From Phallusia mammillata (taxonomy: Eukaryota; Chordata; Ascidiacea; Phlebobranchia; Ascidiidae): a stretch of DNA of 64,000 nucleotides. The notes beneath the pieces are model-generated. The model did not search any database and was not told where the DNA came from. It was given only the letters and a program-made list of their open reading frames with translations. The stretch is from contig QLIY01000187.1 in the NCBI GenBank assembly GCA_003260075.1, forward strand, positions 89,707 to 153,706, in the 5' to 3' direction. A program made the translations under genes and the position numbers. Below are positions 1 through 12,985 of the stretch, one piece after another (positions within the stretch are counted from its first letter, which is position 1; each line of letters begins with the position of its first letter).

Positions 1-320
1 TTATTTAAACAAACGTTTATGCTCCGAAAATATTAGTTTAAACTTTAAACAGAAACGCTATTAGTCGACTGACCGCCATTCTTCCAACGACAAGGACAAA
101 TCTACTGTCGAAATGTTTGATAACAAAATAATTATGTTTTATGCCTTTGGCATAGTTTTCGTCACAGTAAGGTTGCTTGTCACTAATAAAAACATAAACT
201 TATATTCACGCAAATTATATCCAATAAATAAAAGAACAAGCTGCTTATCATTTTTGGTTTTTCAATGGTAAAATAAACGTTTGTGTCCTCTAATAATGCG
301 TTATAAGCTATGTTTCAAAC

Positions 321-952
321 CTCGAAATATCCAAAGGAAGATCGTCGAGATTTTCTTTCGTCGGTACATTGTCAAACAGCACAACCGCACTTCTATTTAG
401 GTATCGTCTGTCCATAGTTAATCGGCATTTTCCGCAGACCCCTTGAAAATTTCTTTCCAGAAAATTTCGGTCTTTAGCAAGGTATGCTGGTGGCCACCAC
501 ACAAGCAGTATAGACTGATAATCTTCTGCCTTTTGTATTATTCCGTCCTTGCCAAGCACTGAATATGATAAATCTCTCAAAAAAACATTTTCTTCTGTTG
601 GAGGCAGATTGTTGTTTGTCGTTGTTTTAGCTTTTAGTGGTGCCTCGGCCGTTGACAAAATTACATTTGTAGACTGTTTGGCCACGTTAAATGGTTTGTT
701 ATTGGTAAGGAACTTCGGAGAAACGTCTTCATTTGGTCGAAGCTCAAAATGATCCCCTTCCTTTAACAGTTCCCAGGAATTCAAATCCAGTGTTAATACG
801 GTTTGAGTTTGCTGGCCCCGAAAGGTCATTGCCGATTTGCAGACGTAAGTCAAAGTCAAAAGACATACTACGAATTTTGCAACTCTCTTTATTCGGTTTA
901 GAATGAAAACGTTCGATGCACATCCGTGCCTTTGGTAGTTGTCATATGCCAT
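321..952 (-). CDS. Alpha-1,3-fucosyltransferase (GT10), N-terminal exon, partial
   Basis: Probable Golgi enzyme that transfers fucose from GDP-fucose to N-acetylglucosamine-containing glycans. The exon starts at ATG 952 and reads about 210 residues. A short basic cytoplasmic end is followed by one hydrophobic segment (about residues 24-42, VAKFVVCLLTLTYV), as in a type II Golgi membrane protein, then a Thr/Asn/Pro-rich stem. Near the end come ILLVWWPP and CGKCRLTMDRRYLNRSAVVL, which fit the GT10 N-terminal domain (CxxC, then T-x-DR, then A-V-V-hydrophobic). NRS is a possible N-glycosylation site. The open frame runs to a stop at 308, but CGAG|GTTTGA at 321/320 is a plausible donor, so the catalytic C-terminal domain is expected in later exons. 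I do not see it in bases 1-320. CTAG|GTAAGG near 1027 may be the donor of a short 5'UTR intron. The family call is from motifs only; the exact FUT subtype is unknown. Confidence 0.68.
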
Positions 953-3900
953 CTTAGAACCAGACTCATGTTGTAAGCTTCTCCATTTAATAATACGTTA
1001 ACTGCGGTAGTCACATTTTTCCTTACCTAGAACAAAAATTGTTGTTACAAAAACAGTTACTTTCACAAAGAAATATTATTTTTCGAACTTAAAGCTTGCA
1101 GGTTAAACTTGATGCGAAATGCTGGCAGGTAAAATCCTGACATGTGCTATTAACTGTGGCTACCTTGGATTATAGTTTGTAGTGTGCAGTTTTGCAGATA
1201 ACGAAAATAAAACAAAAGTGTCTGCTACATTTGAACGAAGTCGACATTCGAAACCGGTCAACCCACAAATGTTTAAGCACCTCCGGGCAAATGACCAAGC
1301 CATAAATACAAAGTCCACATGTCTGCCAAGCTTTATTAATTTATGGTCGCCGTTTGAGCCTTGTGACACATGCTGGAAACTTTATTTGTTGCAAAATAAG
1401 TTTAAGTACTATTTACAGTAAATTTAAATAAGTCTCAACAAAATATTACAACTTCTACTCACACTGTAAAACAAGATACCAAACTACATCATACAACCAA
1501 ACAAGGCCAACTAGTAAACTTCGAAAAGTAGACATCTTTTTTGCCTTATCCTAATTGTTCACAAATCTCCAAAATCTGGAAAGTTCCACAGTACAACAAA
1601 TGTACAAACAGAGTCTGTGAAACTTTAAACTTTGTTTCAGCTTAATTTCATTTTCTGGTTCGAAACCTTATTTTTGCTTCTCACTACAACATGACCTAAC
1701 TTTTTAACAGTTAGTAAGTTCCTATCGTCCCTCAGTTAACCATCCACATTTGTTTAAACAACAATCGCCCCAGGCTGTTGCAGCAACGTGACTCTACACT
1801 CCTTCTATAGCCCACAGCCGTCAGAAATCTTTTACTCGTTTGAACTGAAGACAGCAAAACAATCCCCATTTTTCTTACTACATAATTAATCATCATACTA
1901 AGAGTTACACAAACTTGTGCGAAAATTGGGAACTCTTGTTTGGTCATAAGCACAAAAACAAAAGTTGGGATGGCATGCGAACGAAATACGTGTTCGCCAC
2001 GTTAACTGGCAATTGTGGATTGACGTATCTTGGAAGAAGTAATTACACATGTCAGTCAGATAACACTTCAACAATGAAGAACAAATATAATAGCAAGGAG
2101 TATTGTCATTTCGATAGCATTTTTGTGTTCAAACTTTAACTATGCATGTTTGTTGTCATCTTTAAAGATTGTTTTAAAAAACAAGGACGTTTAAAATAAA
2201 TGTTAATTAGATATCGGTATATCTCCAGTATTAACAAAACAGTTAGGAGGCAAATATAAGACCCAAGTTTGTCGTCTACTTTGCAAAGCTAAAACTTCTG
2301 ACAGCCGCAAACAAATAGGAATACTCCAACACCTAACAAGATCCGCTTAATGCTGAAGGTTGTTTGGTGACAAACAAGTTTAAACGTACACTTGTCGAGA
2401 ATAGTGTTTTGGACACACGCATAAATACCAAAAAATTGCCCCAGTTCATTTTTCCATATCACTGTAAAAAATTTGATCAAGAGATTGCTACGAACACCGA
2501 GACAAGTGCTGCATGGGCTGGTGTGTTGGGCGGAAATGTTTGTCACTTGCTTTCTATTTCAGGAAAAGTGCTTAAGTCGATCAATGAAGATCGAATAAAT
2601 GTACAACATGTCCTAAACACGTTATGAATGATTTGGCGACTCAAAGAAGAGCTACGTAGTAGGGTGAGACGCTTTGCAGTTTCCTGCCTCGAACCTAAAG
2701 GTATGAACTTCCGAACTGTGTACTGAGGATCACTGCAATACTCACTCTGTTTGTAAGTGCCATAACCTTATGATGCTGAGATTATGTCATCAATGTGTTT
2801 CTTTTCAGTGCAGGTGTACCTAAATAACTGCGAATATGTTGGCGGTTAGCATTCGAGGTTATGTGTAGATCAGGCGGTGTGTCATCGTATTGCTAATGCA
2901 CTGCACGCTTCGGACGTAAATCAGAAACTTCCTTTAGTGCTCAACAATGGCACGAGCATGCAGTTTAGTGCTTGCGTTTAGTGACGTTGAATAAGACAGA
3001 AACCGAGAAAAAGAAAAATAGCGCATTTAAGTAAAAAGTTTTGGGTTGTCTTTAGAGAATTTTATTTTAATTTTTTTTATTTAAAATGTAAGTCGTCATG
3101 TTTGGTTAGAATAAATACATCGGATGTAGAAGGTTAGGAAGTTTTAAAGTGCCACATTTGTCAAGTGGTAAAACACAAACTTACGGGCCAGAAAAACAAA
3201 GCAGTTTGACAGCTTTGTCGATACGATTAAACTTTTAAAGCTTTAAACGCAGAAATAAAGTAAAAGAAGTTTTTCGCATGACCATTAACAAGTAATTTTT
3301 CATTTGACCTAATGTCTAGAATTGTCTATTTTTACCGGTTCAATGCAATTTGCTAATATGTACATAGCCTTTAGGCTGGTGACCAAGTCGTTTCGAGTTC
3401 TCTATCGATGTTATTTTTACCCACAGCTGGTGTTGCCAGTGCGTAACTTCCTTTATCGGTTACGTCACAGCTAGGAAGTAATGCGTAACAAAGATAGTGC
3501 TGGGTGCTTTGCTGGCAAACGAGTTTGTGCCACACTTAAGGGAATGAACTTTTGTTGACCGTCCTACCGTACGTTGTTGACCCGTGTCACCTTTTTGTCA
3601 CTTTCAATCCCCGTGAAAACAAAAAGCAACAGGCGAAAGTGGCCGACATCGCAAGATAGAATATTCGTAAACAATATGCGTAAAAACAGTCTCTAAACAA
3701 ATGCGTAAAAAACAAAATCGGTTTGCACGGTTTCGGCGAAACTTTCTGTTCTATTCATAAGAATGGCGAATATGCATAGTAAATTGTAACGAACTAAAAT
3801 GGCACATAAAGTTGAGACTAATCCGAACTATTTGACTAAAAGGTCTAAGAATATACTTCTTATGACTGACAAACCTTGTATTGAAAGTTAGTCATTTTCT

Positions 3901-6900
3901 AAAGCTGCACAGATTATTCATTTTATCGGACAATCTTGTTTTCAGAAAGTCGTATGTATTTGAATTTCCTGTAATCAAGTGATGTAAATTTCAATCTGCT
4001 TACTCATATACAAAGACCAGTAAAAAAAGCAGAAAACAATTTTGACATCCGTTTGTCGCTCTTGGTTCAAAAATTAAACGCAATGGAAAACAATTTATTA
4101 AGGTGAGTCCATAAAATACATTGTTTGGATTTTATGTTTTTTTATGCTCTGAAGTGTATGATAACAACATGATGGTAATCACTCAGACCAAAGTCGATTT
4201 ACCTTGTAACGGAAGTTAGCACAAGCTTCTGCGGTAACACGTGATAGCTTGCTACGCTTCGATTGATTCATGAGTCTCCTTTGTTGGGTACTTTTTTATA
4301 CGACTGACAAGCGGAAGTTGTGCATCTATCAACTTCCTGTTACCACTGACACGACATGCATAAATTTCCCGTGTTATGTTAAAATTAGACTGTAAAAGGC
4401 CCCTCTATTTTTTTAAAGTGAATGTACTAAACAGGGTTCTCAACCGTCGATAACTAAATTCTATGTGGGGAAAAATGTGGTAATGAAACTTGTAGATAAA
4501 TGTATCGTCATAACTTGTAAACAAGAGCAAAATGATTAGTTCAAGAACTTCTAGTTAAAACGTTGTGATATTTGATTTTGTCTTTAACAGCTTAACATTA
4601 AAGCCTATGCAATGTTTTGCTTTGACGAGTGGTGTCGCACAAGAGCACATTTAAAAAAATAAATATTTAGCGACTGACATTGGCAACATTCAGAACAGCA
4701 AAAAAGCAGTGCCTGTTTAAGTGGAAATATTTTAGTTTTAAAGCAAATATTTGTCACGATTTTTACTTTGTTAAGGGTTTGCTATCAATCAAAAAGCGTG
4801 TAATTTAAATATACCTCGTCAGACAATTATTTTTGACTGGGTTCATTTCCTGCTGACGTGCTTTCAAACCCACATAAAGCTACTTCCGCTGCTACTATTT
4901 CAAATGTCGAACGTTGGACAGCTTATAAGTCGCTGTCTAAAGTCGAGTCGCAATCACTTGATTAAAAATTTAAAATCACTTGGATTTCTTGCTATAAACT
5001 TAGCTAAAAGAAAACATTGGAATAAGATTTCCAAACGCTGACAAGATTTGATGCCCCAAAGCATTTTTGGGTCTCGTGACAGTTTTTGTACAAAACGAAT
5101 CTGACGAACAACAGACTTATATCGCACTTTCGTTCTAATCGTGGTCAACAAACGTATTTTATTGGTATCTGTGAGCTTGTTTCAGGAGCAGATCGACCCC
5201 AACACATTGAAACCAGTAAAAGGCTTTTAAACGTGACGTAGGTTTGCCAATCACGATTTGGTCCACACCCTAACGATTGCGATTTGTCACGCATTAACGT
5301 TACACAGCTGGTGCACGCTTGACAAATGTATTAGTCTATAATTAGTTTTGACCCTTGAAAAATTTCAGCTCTAGACTGACTGCTAACGCGCACGTACCAA
5401 CCTGTTTCTCCCAACGAAAAGCTGTGGTTTCGGGCTTCTGTAGTTTCCGGCGCCAACACCAAATTGAACATTGATTTCCGCTTTTGGCAAAGGAATTATT
5501 AACTGAACACACGATGTTAAATATAGGAGTTATTAATGCGATAAACAACAAATGAGAATCGGCTTTGAATGCAGAGTCGCTTACTATTTTCGGCTGTCAA
5601 CAACAAGGTGGTTTGGACGGAAATAGGTAGCAAACAAACTGGAGAATTAATGAAAGGAAAATCACGTTTGCAATGTTAGCCGTGATTTGGTATTTTTACC
5701 TTCATTCGTCATAGCGCAGTTGTTAACAACGAACTAAACGATAAACCCAGGCCGCAATGACGTAGTTCTGTAGTTGAACAAAAGAGTTTTCTGTGCAAAC
5801 AAACGGCGAGACGAGCTGAAGCCCGACACACACCCCTTCCCCAATGTTTAGTCTTGCGTGAACTAGCAGTGACGTAGAAGCTATTGTGAATCATTAGTTG
5901 TCTGAAAAACGCCAATGATATTAGGCAGAAAAACTAAGTCTAATTTTAAAGCGCCTGCTTAAACAACACATCGTTAGAAGCTCTTTCTTGTGTCTTGGAA
6001 CAAGCATAGGCTGGGTTAAATTGGGTCGCAAGCAACAAAACACCATAAACAAGCTCAGTATCCAAAAACTATAGCCAATGTTTTTCCTAGGTGTTGGGTA
6101 ACAAACAGTCTGACTGAATGATAGGCCAGTAAACAAGTCTTTGTCAGTCAGAAACAATAGGTTATATTTGTATCATTTCAACATTCCGTGCGAAACTAAT
6201 ACATGGAAAACATATCACTTAACAGAGTTTGTGCTAAATTTAACAGAAAACAAGGAACCATGTAGTGACGTCTTTCCGAACAACTTATTCTCAAGCGTTA
6301 CGTGTTTTTAATATTCAGATGTAAAACTTCTCGGCAGAAAAATAAATCCTACACTTTAAATACCTGTGCATTTAAGTACATTAATGCATTCAGATCTGAC
6401 GTCTGCTGGTTCATATACGACATACTAACCCAACGGCGTTACCGAAATATTTTTTATTTTAAATTTAAGACAAACTGTCACATTTTTTACAATAAATATG
6501 TTAAGCCAGATAAATTTGGTCGAGGATCTCGTGACGTCATCACCAGCCTCATTTTGAACGCCTGCGGGTTTGCAGTTTATACAAGATCGCCATGAACAGG
6601 ATTTTATATTTAGATGGCAGAGTGATGGAATTCAGTTCTTATATAAACCAAAAATCGCCTTCGCGACAATGGTATGCTTGTAGGTTCGTTTGTTGGAACT
6701 GTTACCAAACATATAAACGCTGGAAATTTGAGAATGGGGGCGCATAAACCCATAAACCAAAAACCAAAATCGCCTTCCTATAAACCAAAAATCGCCTTCC
6801 GCTCAGACTCCCCAACATATTTAGATTTACACTCATGGGAATAGTTGATCGAGTTTTGTACAGGATGTGGGCTTGTTTCGGAGAAGGGGATAATAAGATT

Positions 6901-9060
6901 TAAGTGTTTAAAAAATGTAAACATGACGATTTACAATGCCGCTTCCTGCTTTTAACAACGACCAACTCTGTAAATTCCCTTATGTTTGAAGGAATCAACG
7001 CGGTTAAAAGTCTTTGACGTAACATGCATTATAACACGGCCGTATTGGCTTCCGAAAAAATGACATAGACAGAAGTTAAATGTTTTACAAGAGTATGCGA
7101 AAATTAATGTAGATAATTAGTTGCACATTTCCTGATTAGATGTTGATACCTGATTAAAATAATGTTGTGGTAAAATCGTAAAAGCTTGACCGAAGTATTG
7201 TGTTTAAATTTTCCTTCATACTGAATTTCGATTACGTCACGTGAATAAAGTCATCAAGCGTATTGGATCCCAAAACTGACCGTTTGGAAGTCTGTTGAAA
7301 AACGATATTCTGACTAATAAAGTTGTGAATAGGTTCCGAAATTCTTGCCGCTGTTAGCAGTCGATGTTGCCAGACAAAGGCAGTGACAAATATCTACAGG
7401 CAAAGACTGTGCTATATTAGGAGATGTGGATGTAAAGTCGGACTGAGTCACGGAGGCGTTATCAGTCTCGATTTATTTTTAAACCTAGTGACAACACATC
7501 GCCTACAGCTGAATTGAGCTCAGGTTAAATTGGGTGTAAAACCGGCGATTTTTCGATGATCCCTCGTTGGCGCACAGTAAGCGCCACTTAAATGCCGCCA
7601 CACAAGTTCATGCGAGGCATCCGACGATGTTAATCAATTTCCAGCGAGTAAATTTGAAAACGCGTCATCAGGCGTTAGGTTATATTGGGCCGCTGTGTTG
7701 TTTGAGCTCAAACAACCCAAATTGGGTAGGTTTTGTTCATGATGGCGGACATTTGAAAATAACTGAAATTTCAGATTCCTTGCTTGAAAATATATTAAAC
7801 TACTAGAGAAACAACCGGATTTAGTTTTATCTGATAATAACACAATTTCATTCCATCGGTACGAAATTTATCAAACCTTTTGTTGACAATGTCAAAAAGG
7901 AAAGATCGTTTTAGGTCAATTTTGTTTACCAATGACATGTGTAACAAAGGGCTCGTAAACGAAACAGGCACGGTTGCGTAGTAACGTACGTAGCCTATTT
8001 AGCATAAGCTCAAAAAACATGCAACCTTAAAATGCTTCACAACAACTACGACACGTTGGTTTCTTTTTGGGATAATGTTGCATGTTAGTGGGGATTTTGC
8101 TTCAGGAACTACGCTTTCTCACCAACAGCAATGACGCTTGAGTGTGATGTGTACGCCCATGCTTTTGATGAACATGCACGTAGACGCATTGTGTTTGACA
8201 GGCAGCGAAAGAAAAACAATGAAATGATGTGACAGGTGCACGTCATTGCACACGCCTTGAGAGGTCTGTTTGTGACAAGCGTTTTGAAAAATACCAAACA
8301 CGCATTTTGAATCCGGCCACATATACCGCGCAATTAGATGCACTGTAATGTTTCTCTTTCCATTTCTCCCTTTTCCAGTACGTACTGTAACTTGTCTTGA
8401 AATCATAAACAGTCTTTAAATAATACCAAGATTGGGTTGTTTACGCTCACTTCGACCCAGTAGCTTTGCAGCAATGTTGGCCACTGGTGGTGACGTGTTT
8501 TGGCCACGTTGGAGGCAATGACCTCGGGTAATCGACTTTGGAAGTGTTCCGTTTGGCTGAAAAACATCCAGCAATCAAAATTTGAGTGGATGGTTACCAT
8601 GCCAAACAACCAATACATGTCAGCTAGATAAGGAAATACGCTTAAAACAAGTTCGGAAACAAATGCGTCGAAAACGTGTTGGGATCATAATACGAACTCC
8701 ATACGTATTTCATGCGTATGATACCTATATAAACTGTTTAATGTACCAAATTTAAACAGTGTTTTCAGTTTCTATATTTTGGCTATTCTCCTCGATATAT
8801 GTTTTTCATGTAAATTTGCAGTAGTGTTTTGATGACTTAGAAACAGCAACCCGAAGTTATTTAGGTGAAGAAACGCCACAACAATGCATGACGCAACTTT
8901 CAATACGTTGTTGCGCGGTTGCTTCAAATTTACAAAAACAATAGAAAGTTGACAGGGGATGCACGTCACGCTGCGTCTTTCCATGAGCTTGATTTGCATT
9001 CCAGGCACGCAAGTGTTTGTTGAAAACGCCTGTTGCGTTACCTAGAGCTCATGACGAGCA
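953..9060. other. 8.1 kb with no recognised gene
   Basis: AT-rich sequence with only short ORFs (up to about 97 codons) that show no domain, no convincing splice sites and no codon pattern like the real exons. It separates the fucosyltransferase (-) from the RGS gene (+), whose 5' ends face each other across it, so regulatory DNA of both genes is likely here. The only structure I can name is the short tandem motif at 6644-6799. Confidence 0.6.
6644..6799 (+). repeat. Short repeated motif AAACCAAAAATCGCCTTC
   Basis: The motif occurs at about 6644 (followed by GCGACAATGG), again in slightly altered form at about 6757 (ACCAAAATCGCCTTCC) and at about 6783 (AAACCAAAAATCGCCTTCC). It is an imperfect local repeat of unknown origin. 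Confidence 0.5.
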
Positions 9061-9086
9061 CTCGACTTCACCGTTTGCCGCTTTCG

Positions 9087-9140
9087 TGACGTCAGAGCGA
9101 GGTTATATATAGCGACGTGTTGCGCACCAGACGCGTCAGT
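9087..9140 (+). promoter_or_regulatory. Candidate CRE + TATA promoter of the RGS gene
   Basis: A perfect palindromic cAMP-response element TGACGTCA lies at 9087-9094 and a TATATATA box at 9104-9111, about 120 bases before the first recognised RGS exon. Spacing would put transcription start near 9135. The order CRE then TATA is typical of cAMP/CREB-responsive promoters, and feedback regulation of RGS genes by G-protein signalling would fit, but that is inference. No ATG lies between the TATA box and 9231, so either a further coding exon or trans-splicing to an acceptor at 9230 is needed. Confidence 0.5.
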
Positions 9141-9230
9141 TCGCATCCGCTGCCTTAGGGAGCGCTAGCCTTAGCAAAATAGTTTTTTATTGAGCAAACC
9201 TAAATACAGATATTTGTTTTGTTTTTGTAG

Positions 9231-11059
9231 CCACGGTAGATATCGAAAACTGACTTCAGTAGAAGAAGTTGAAAAAAAATCAGTGATTCCTACAATAAAG
9301 ACTCTTGACGTAGAGGACAGTTTGTCACAACGACGCACAACCTGGTACGCTGGTCAAAAAGACGAAGCCTTGTCAAACGATCTTGAGCAAAAACGGATTA
9401 GCGACAGTCAGATTCCAAGAGATACGAGTTGTCTCGGAACCTCAAAGCAAAACTTAAGTAGACACAGCGCCCCTCTACTTTCGGACGTATCAACTGTCAT
9501 CGACACTTCGAACCTTAAGCAACGACAGAAGTCGGAACCGAGCGATTTAAACTTACAGGGCACAAGCCAAGTCCGACTTCGAAAAAAGAAGACAAATAAT
9601 TCACCCGTAAGTTTACACTTGCCTTTAAGTTGCTTTATGGTAAGATAATTCGTAGCGTGATGAAACCTTAGCTCAGGTGTTGAAAGAATAATAATTGTAA
9701 CAACATGTGTGTATCAACTTGGGTTGGGATCATCCAACAAATAAGTGAATACAATCTGGTAACATTATATTTTTCTGCAGAGACGCGATAAAACCGTATC
9801 AACGTTTGGAGGGCCTGATACACCTGGTTCTTCAAACAAACGTTCAAGACCAGTTTCGGCATTTTTTACTTCAGCCATCATGAAGAGACCACAAAACACA
9901 AGCACTAATGAGGCATCATCACTTTTAAACACACTGGATAACAAAAGTAAGTTTTGATGCTGCCATATGGCTATAATATTTTAAGATGCTTAGTAATCCA
10001 TTCGCAAGAAAAGCAAGTCTAAACTAGTGTGAAATTAGTGGGCGTACAGTGACGTGCGTCACAAATAGATAATATTATTAGATGAGTTTGGGTATCCGGG
10101 AAACAACACACCGTAATGAGATCCACCTACTTGATATTTTACCGGATGTTCTACCAACGTATAAACCTATTTGCTTTCCCGCAGAAATGCGCATGGCGTT
10201 CCATGACTTTCTCGACTCAGAATACAGCTCGGAAAATCTCAAGTTCTGGTGCTCTTGCGAGAAATTCAAAAAACTGAAGACCGCTGACCAGCGACTTCGC
10301 GAAGGAGAGCACATTTACCAGCAGTACATTTCATCCCGCTCTCCCCACCAGGTAATTTTCTTAATTTTCCCGTTTTGTTAACCTAATTTGGTTAGGACTG
10401 ATCGCTGCTGGTGTGTTGGGTTTATTGAGAAATCGGGGTCATTTGACTGTCAATTCCACAGTACAGTCATAGTTCCCCGCATTCCGAGTTCAGAGTGTAA
10501 AAACAAAAACAGTTCAAAATAGCACGTAGCACCAGAAGTGTTTTACGTTATGTCACGTTAGCCACCGAATAACCTCGAGGCTGATTAGTCACAAAACCAC
10601 TGAGATAAATATAGTGTGCGTTGCGTACGTGCAGGGTTAGATACAATTCATTTAGATTCAGTTTTGTTTGTCTGTGCAATCAAATGCGTTAAATTGTGGC
10701 AAACGGTTATTTATAGACGCAACAAATACCAATGACCCACGTAAACTGTCTACGTATATGCTACACCAGCTAAAACACTTCTGTGAATTGCTAGTTTGTT
10801 TTAAACGATGCAATACGATTTGGTTTGGATGGTTACCGACTGTGCGTTATACTGGGAACTTTGTTATTACATCATAAGCGTAACAACGTTATTTGATTAT
10901 GCAGGTAAATATCGACCACATTACACAACGACAAGTCGCCTTGTCCGTGACATGCGGTGACCCCTTGCCTAACGACGTGTTCGAATCAGCTCAACGAAAA
11001 ATCTTTCACATCATGGAAAACGACTCGTATCCTCGATTTCTGCGATCCAGTTTTTACAG

Positions 11060-11147
<88 letters not shown>

Positions 11148-11450
11148 CTGGAAAGTCTTCTCGTCGGCTTGTTGCCTGGCAGCAAGTCGTCGTCCGCGAG
11201 CAAACTGAACTCACCGACCAAAGAGATGGCACCGATGCGCAATGCAAGTAACAACAACAACACGTCTGTAACGACGTCGAAAAGATCGGGTTTCCAATTT
11301 GCAAAACGCACTGGCGTAACAACACGTAGTCAATGTCTTCTAGAATCCTCCTGTCCATGTGACAATTTATTGAACCTTTCCCAAGCTGACAGAGAGGCCT
11401 TTGTTCAACGACTCTGCGAGCCAAAAATTGTGCGAACGCAAGACATGTGA
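9231..11450 (+). CDS. RGS-domain protein (regulator of G-protein signalling), 5' end unresolved
   Basis: GTPase-activating protein for heterotrimeric G-alpha subunits. Exons: 9231-9606, 9781-9946, 10185-10351, 10905-11450, with acceptors TTTTTGTAG, TTTTCTGCAG, TTTCCCGCAG, TTATGCAG and donors CCC|GTAAGT, AAA|GTAAGT, CAG|GTAATT. Phases agree and give about 418 codons. The RGS fold begins at the end of exon 2 (SSLLNTLDN), continues with FHDFLDSEYSSENLKFW and ends with VNID, AQRKIFHIM and DSYPRFLRS, all diagnostic positions of the family. The N-terminal 180 residues are Ser/Lys-rich and unrecognised. The exon at 10185 was chosen over the longer open frame from 10082 because only it keeps the phase and completes the RGS N-terminal helix. 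No in-frame Met exists in the first exon (a stop lies upstream at 9172), so a start exon is missing. The C-terminus after the domain is polyproline from a C84 run, then about 100 Ser/Asn-rich residues. Confidence 0.85.
11060..11143 (+). repeat. 84-base C homopolymer inside the last RGS exon
   Basis: An uninterrupted run of C encodes about 28 prolines directly after the RGS domain. Reading through in the given length keeps a 100-residue C-terminus open; the other two frames stop early. The true length is probably uncertain, so the C-terminal frame is only as good as the run length. Confidence 0.9.
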
Positions 11451-11848
11451 AACTTTCGTATTTCCTATTTTGCCCCGCGAAAAAAAGAAACGTCGTTGGT
11501 GACACAGAATGGGCATAAAGTTCATGCCATAATCTGGGTTAAGAAAAAAACTATTATGGTTTTGATTGTACCCGGTTTAACACTCCACAAAACGGCGAAA
11601 ACCGAAACACTAAATGAACTACCCTACATTGTTCAGCTGAAGCTTTTGTTTTACATACTTCTTTGTTGCTGAAAGCTTTGCCACTTTTCATACACTGTGT
11701 ACGTTTAAACTAGGTCTACATGTACTGTGACAGGGCGCTAAACATTTCCACAAGCTGCTCACATGACAATATTAGACCAAAATAGTTTTTGTTCGTATTT
11801 ATTATTGATTTGCGTACCTATTTTTTTCTTTCACTCTACTGTGCTACA

Positions 11849-11854
11849 AATAAA
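11849..11854 (+). terminator. AATAAA polyadenylation signal, RGS gene
   Basis: Canonical AATAAA about 400 bases after the RGS stop codon, on the coding strand. It is the first exact match I noted downstream. Confidence 0.45.
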
Positions 11855-12667
11855 TTTCCGCATCTAAAAATTATTGGTAATATACTTCTGCCAACTTAAC
11901 ATTTTAACATTCAGAATGCTTGTTCAAGAAGTAAATGTTTATGATTATATAGGTTTTTGATATTAGTCAAAATTTGACAAAACTGTTACAATGAAATATT
12001 AGCTAATACGATTTTGTAACTTATATAGAGTCACGAACTTCAGCAGCAACAAATTTTTTTAACTAAAAACCCTTCAACGACAGGCCTGAGGATGTCAACT
12101 GATTTAAACCCACACAACAGGGGTGAATTAAGATTGTATGCGGCCCCCGGCTGAAACTTGGAAAGAGGTCGCTAATGTGACAAAGCACTAAACTAAAGTG
12201 ACAAAAACACTAAACTTGGGAAGGAATACATGATGAATATATGCCCACATTGACTCAGGAAGATGCAAGAGATCATTGCGGAATAAGCACTAAATTTAAG
12301 GAGCGCAAGAACAGGATAGGTTGTGGGTGAGCCAGGGCGTTACTAACGATGCTATGAAAAGACAGAAAATTAACAGATGAGATGCACTGACATGGGAGAT
12401 ATTGTAAATGCAAGTGTATAACTAAGTTAAAGTTGTTTTACCCGAACGTATTAGGCTACTGCAGCTTTTTTCAAACCGAACATACTTAACAACCATTTCA
12501 TTACATCCATCAGGGCCCTTGAGAGATTTTGTTTATGGAACACTTCGGGTTTCAGACAAGATCTCGCCCTTGGAATAAAGTTGTTCACCACACGCTAGCA
12601 CCATCGCGTGGCATTTCAGTTTAAATGTGTTGCTTGGTATCCGGCGCTATGCAAACATTTCATCTTG

Positions 12668-12790
12668 CCCCAAACAAAGGCCGAATGGTCTAAAAAAAAA
12701 CGCCTGACCCATATACAGACATAAAAAAACCTGATCGGGATTCGTCCTGGGTTCGAACCCCGTGAAAAAAAATCTAAAAAAAATATTAAA
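12668..12790 (+). mobile_element. tRNA-derived SINE, degraded copy
   Basis: GGCCGAATGGTCT resembles the A box of a Leu/Ser-type tRNA, and GGTTCGAACCCC is a perfect B box about 75 bases later, followed by an A-rich tail. The body (CCATATACAGACATAAAAAAA then GATCGGGATTCGTC) is shared with the inverted copy at 37577-37692. An A-run inside the A box region and loss of about 11 bases before the B box show decay. It is not a functional tRNA: the acceptor stem does not pair. Confidence 0.7.
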
Positions 12791-12911
12791 AAAACCCCAA
12801 ATTTTGCACGAAAAGTTACAGTTAATCGAAGTTAGCGTCGCTACTGTTAAGGCTATCGTCGTTTTACAAAGAAAAAAAATCGTGCGTATATTTGGGGACC
12901 ACGGTCTACTC

Positions 12912-12985
12912 CAGGGGTCACCAACCTACGACGCGCCACGTCATTTTACCCTGTCACCGACGGTACTAAAATTGTTTTTTTAATC
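12912..12985 (+). mobile_element. hAT-like element, left end only
   Basis: CAGGGGTCACCAACCTACG matches the usual style of hAT terminal repeats (CAGGGGT...). I could not find the matching inverted end downstream, so this is a truncated or decayed copy and the right limit is arbitrary. Confidence 0.35.

Noticed and set aside
6644..6799. CRISPR-like repeat array
   Set aside because: Only three irregularly spaced imperfect copies in animal DNA; no spacer regularity.
9190..9230. TTG start of the RGS frame at 9190
   Set aside because: Non-ATG, and 9190-9230 looks like the polypyrimidine tract and acceptor of an intron.
10082..10381. RGS exon starting at ATG 10082 (MSLGIRETTHRNE)
   Set aside because: It does not fit the phase of the preceding exon; the acceptor TTTCCCGCAG at 10184 does and also restores the expected RGS N-terminal helix.
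12668..12790. Functional tRNA gene at the GGTTCGAACCCC box
   Set aside because: No pairing acceptor stem, decayed A box, and a second copy of the same body exists at 37577: it is a SINE.
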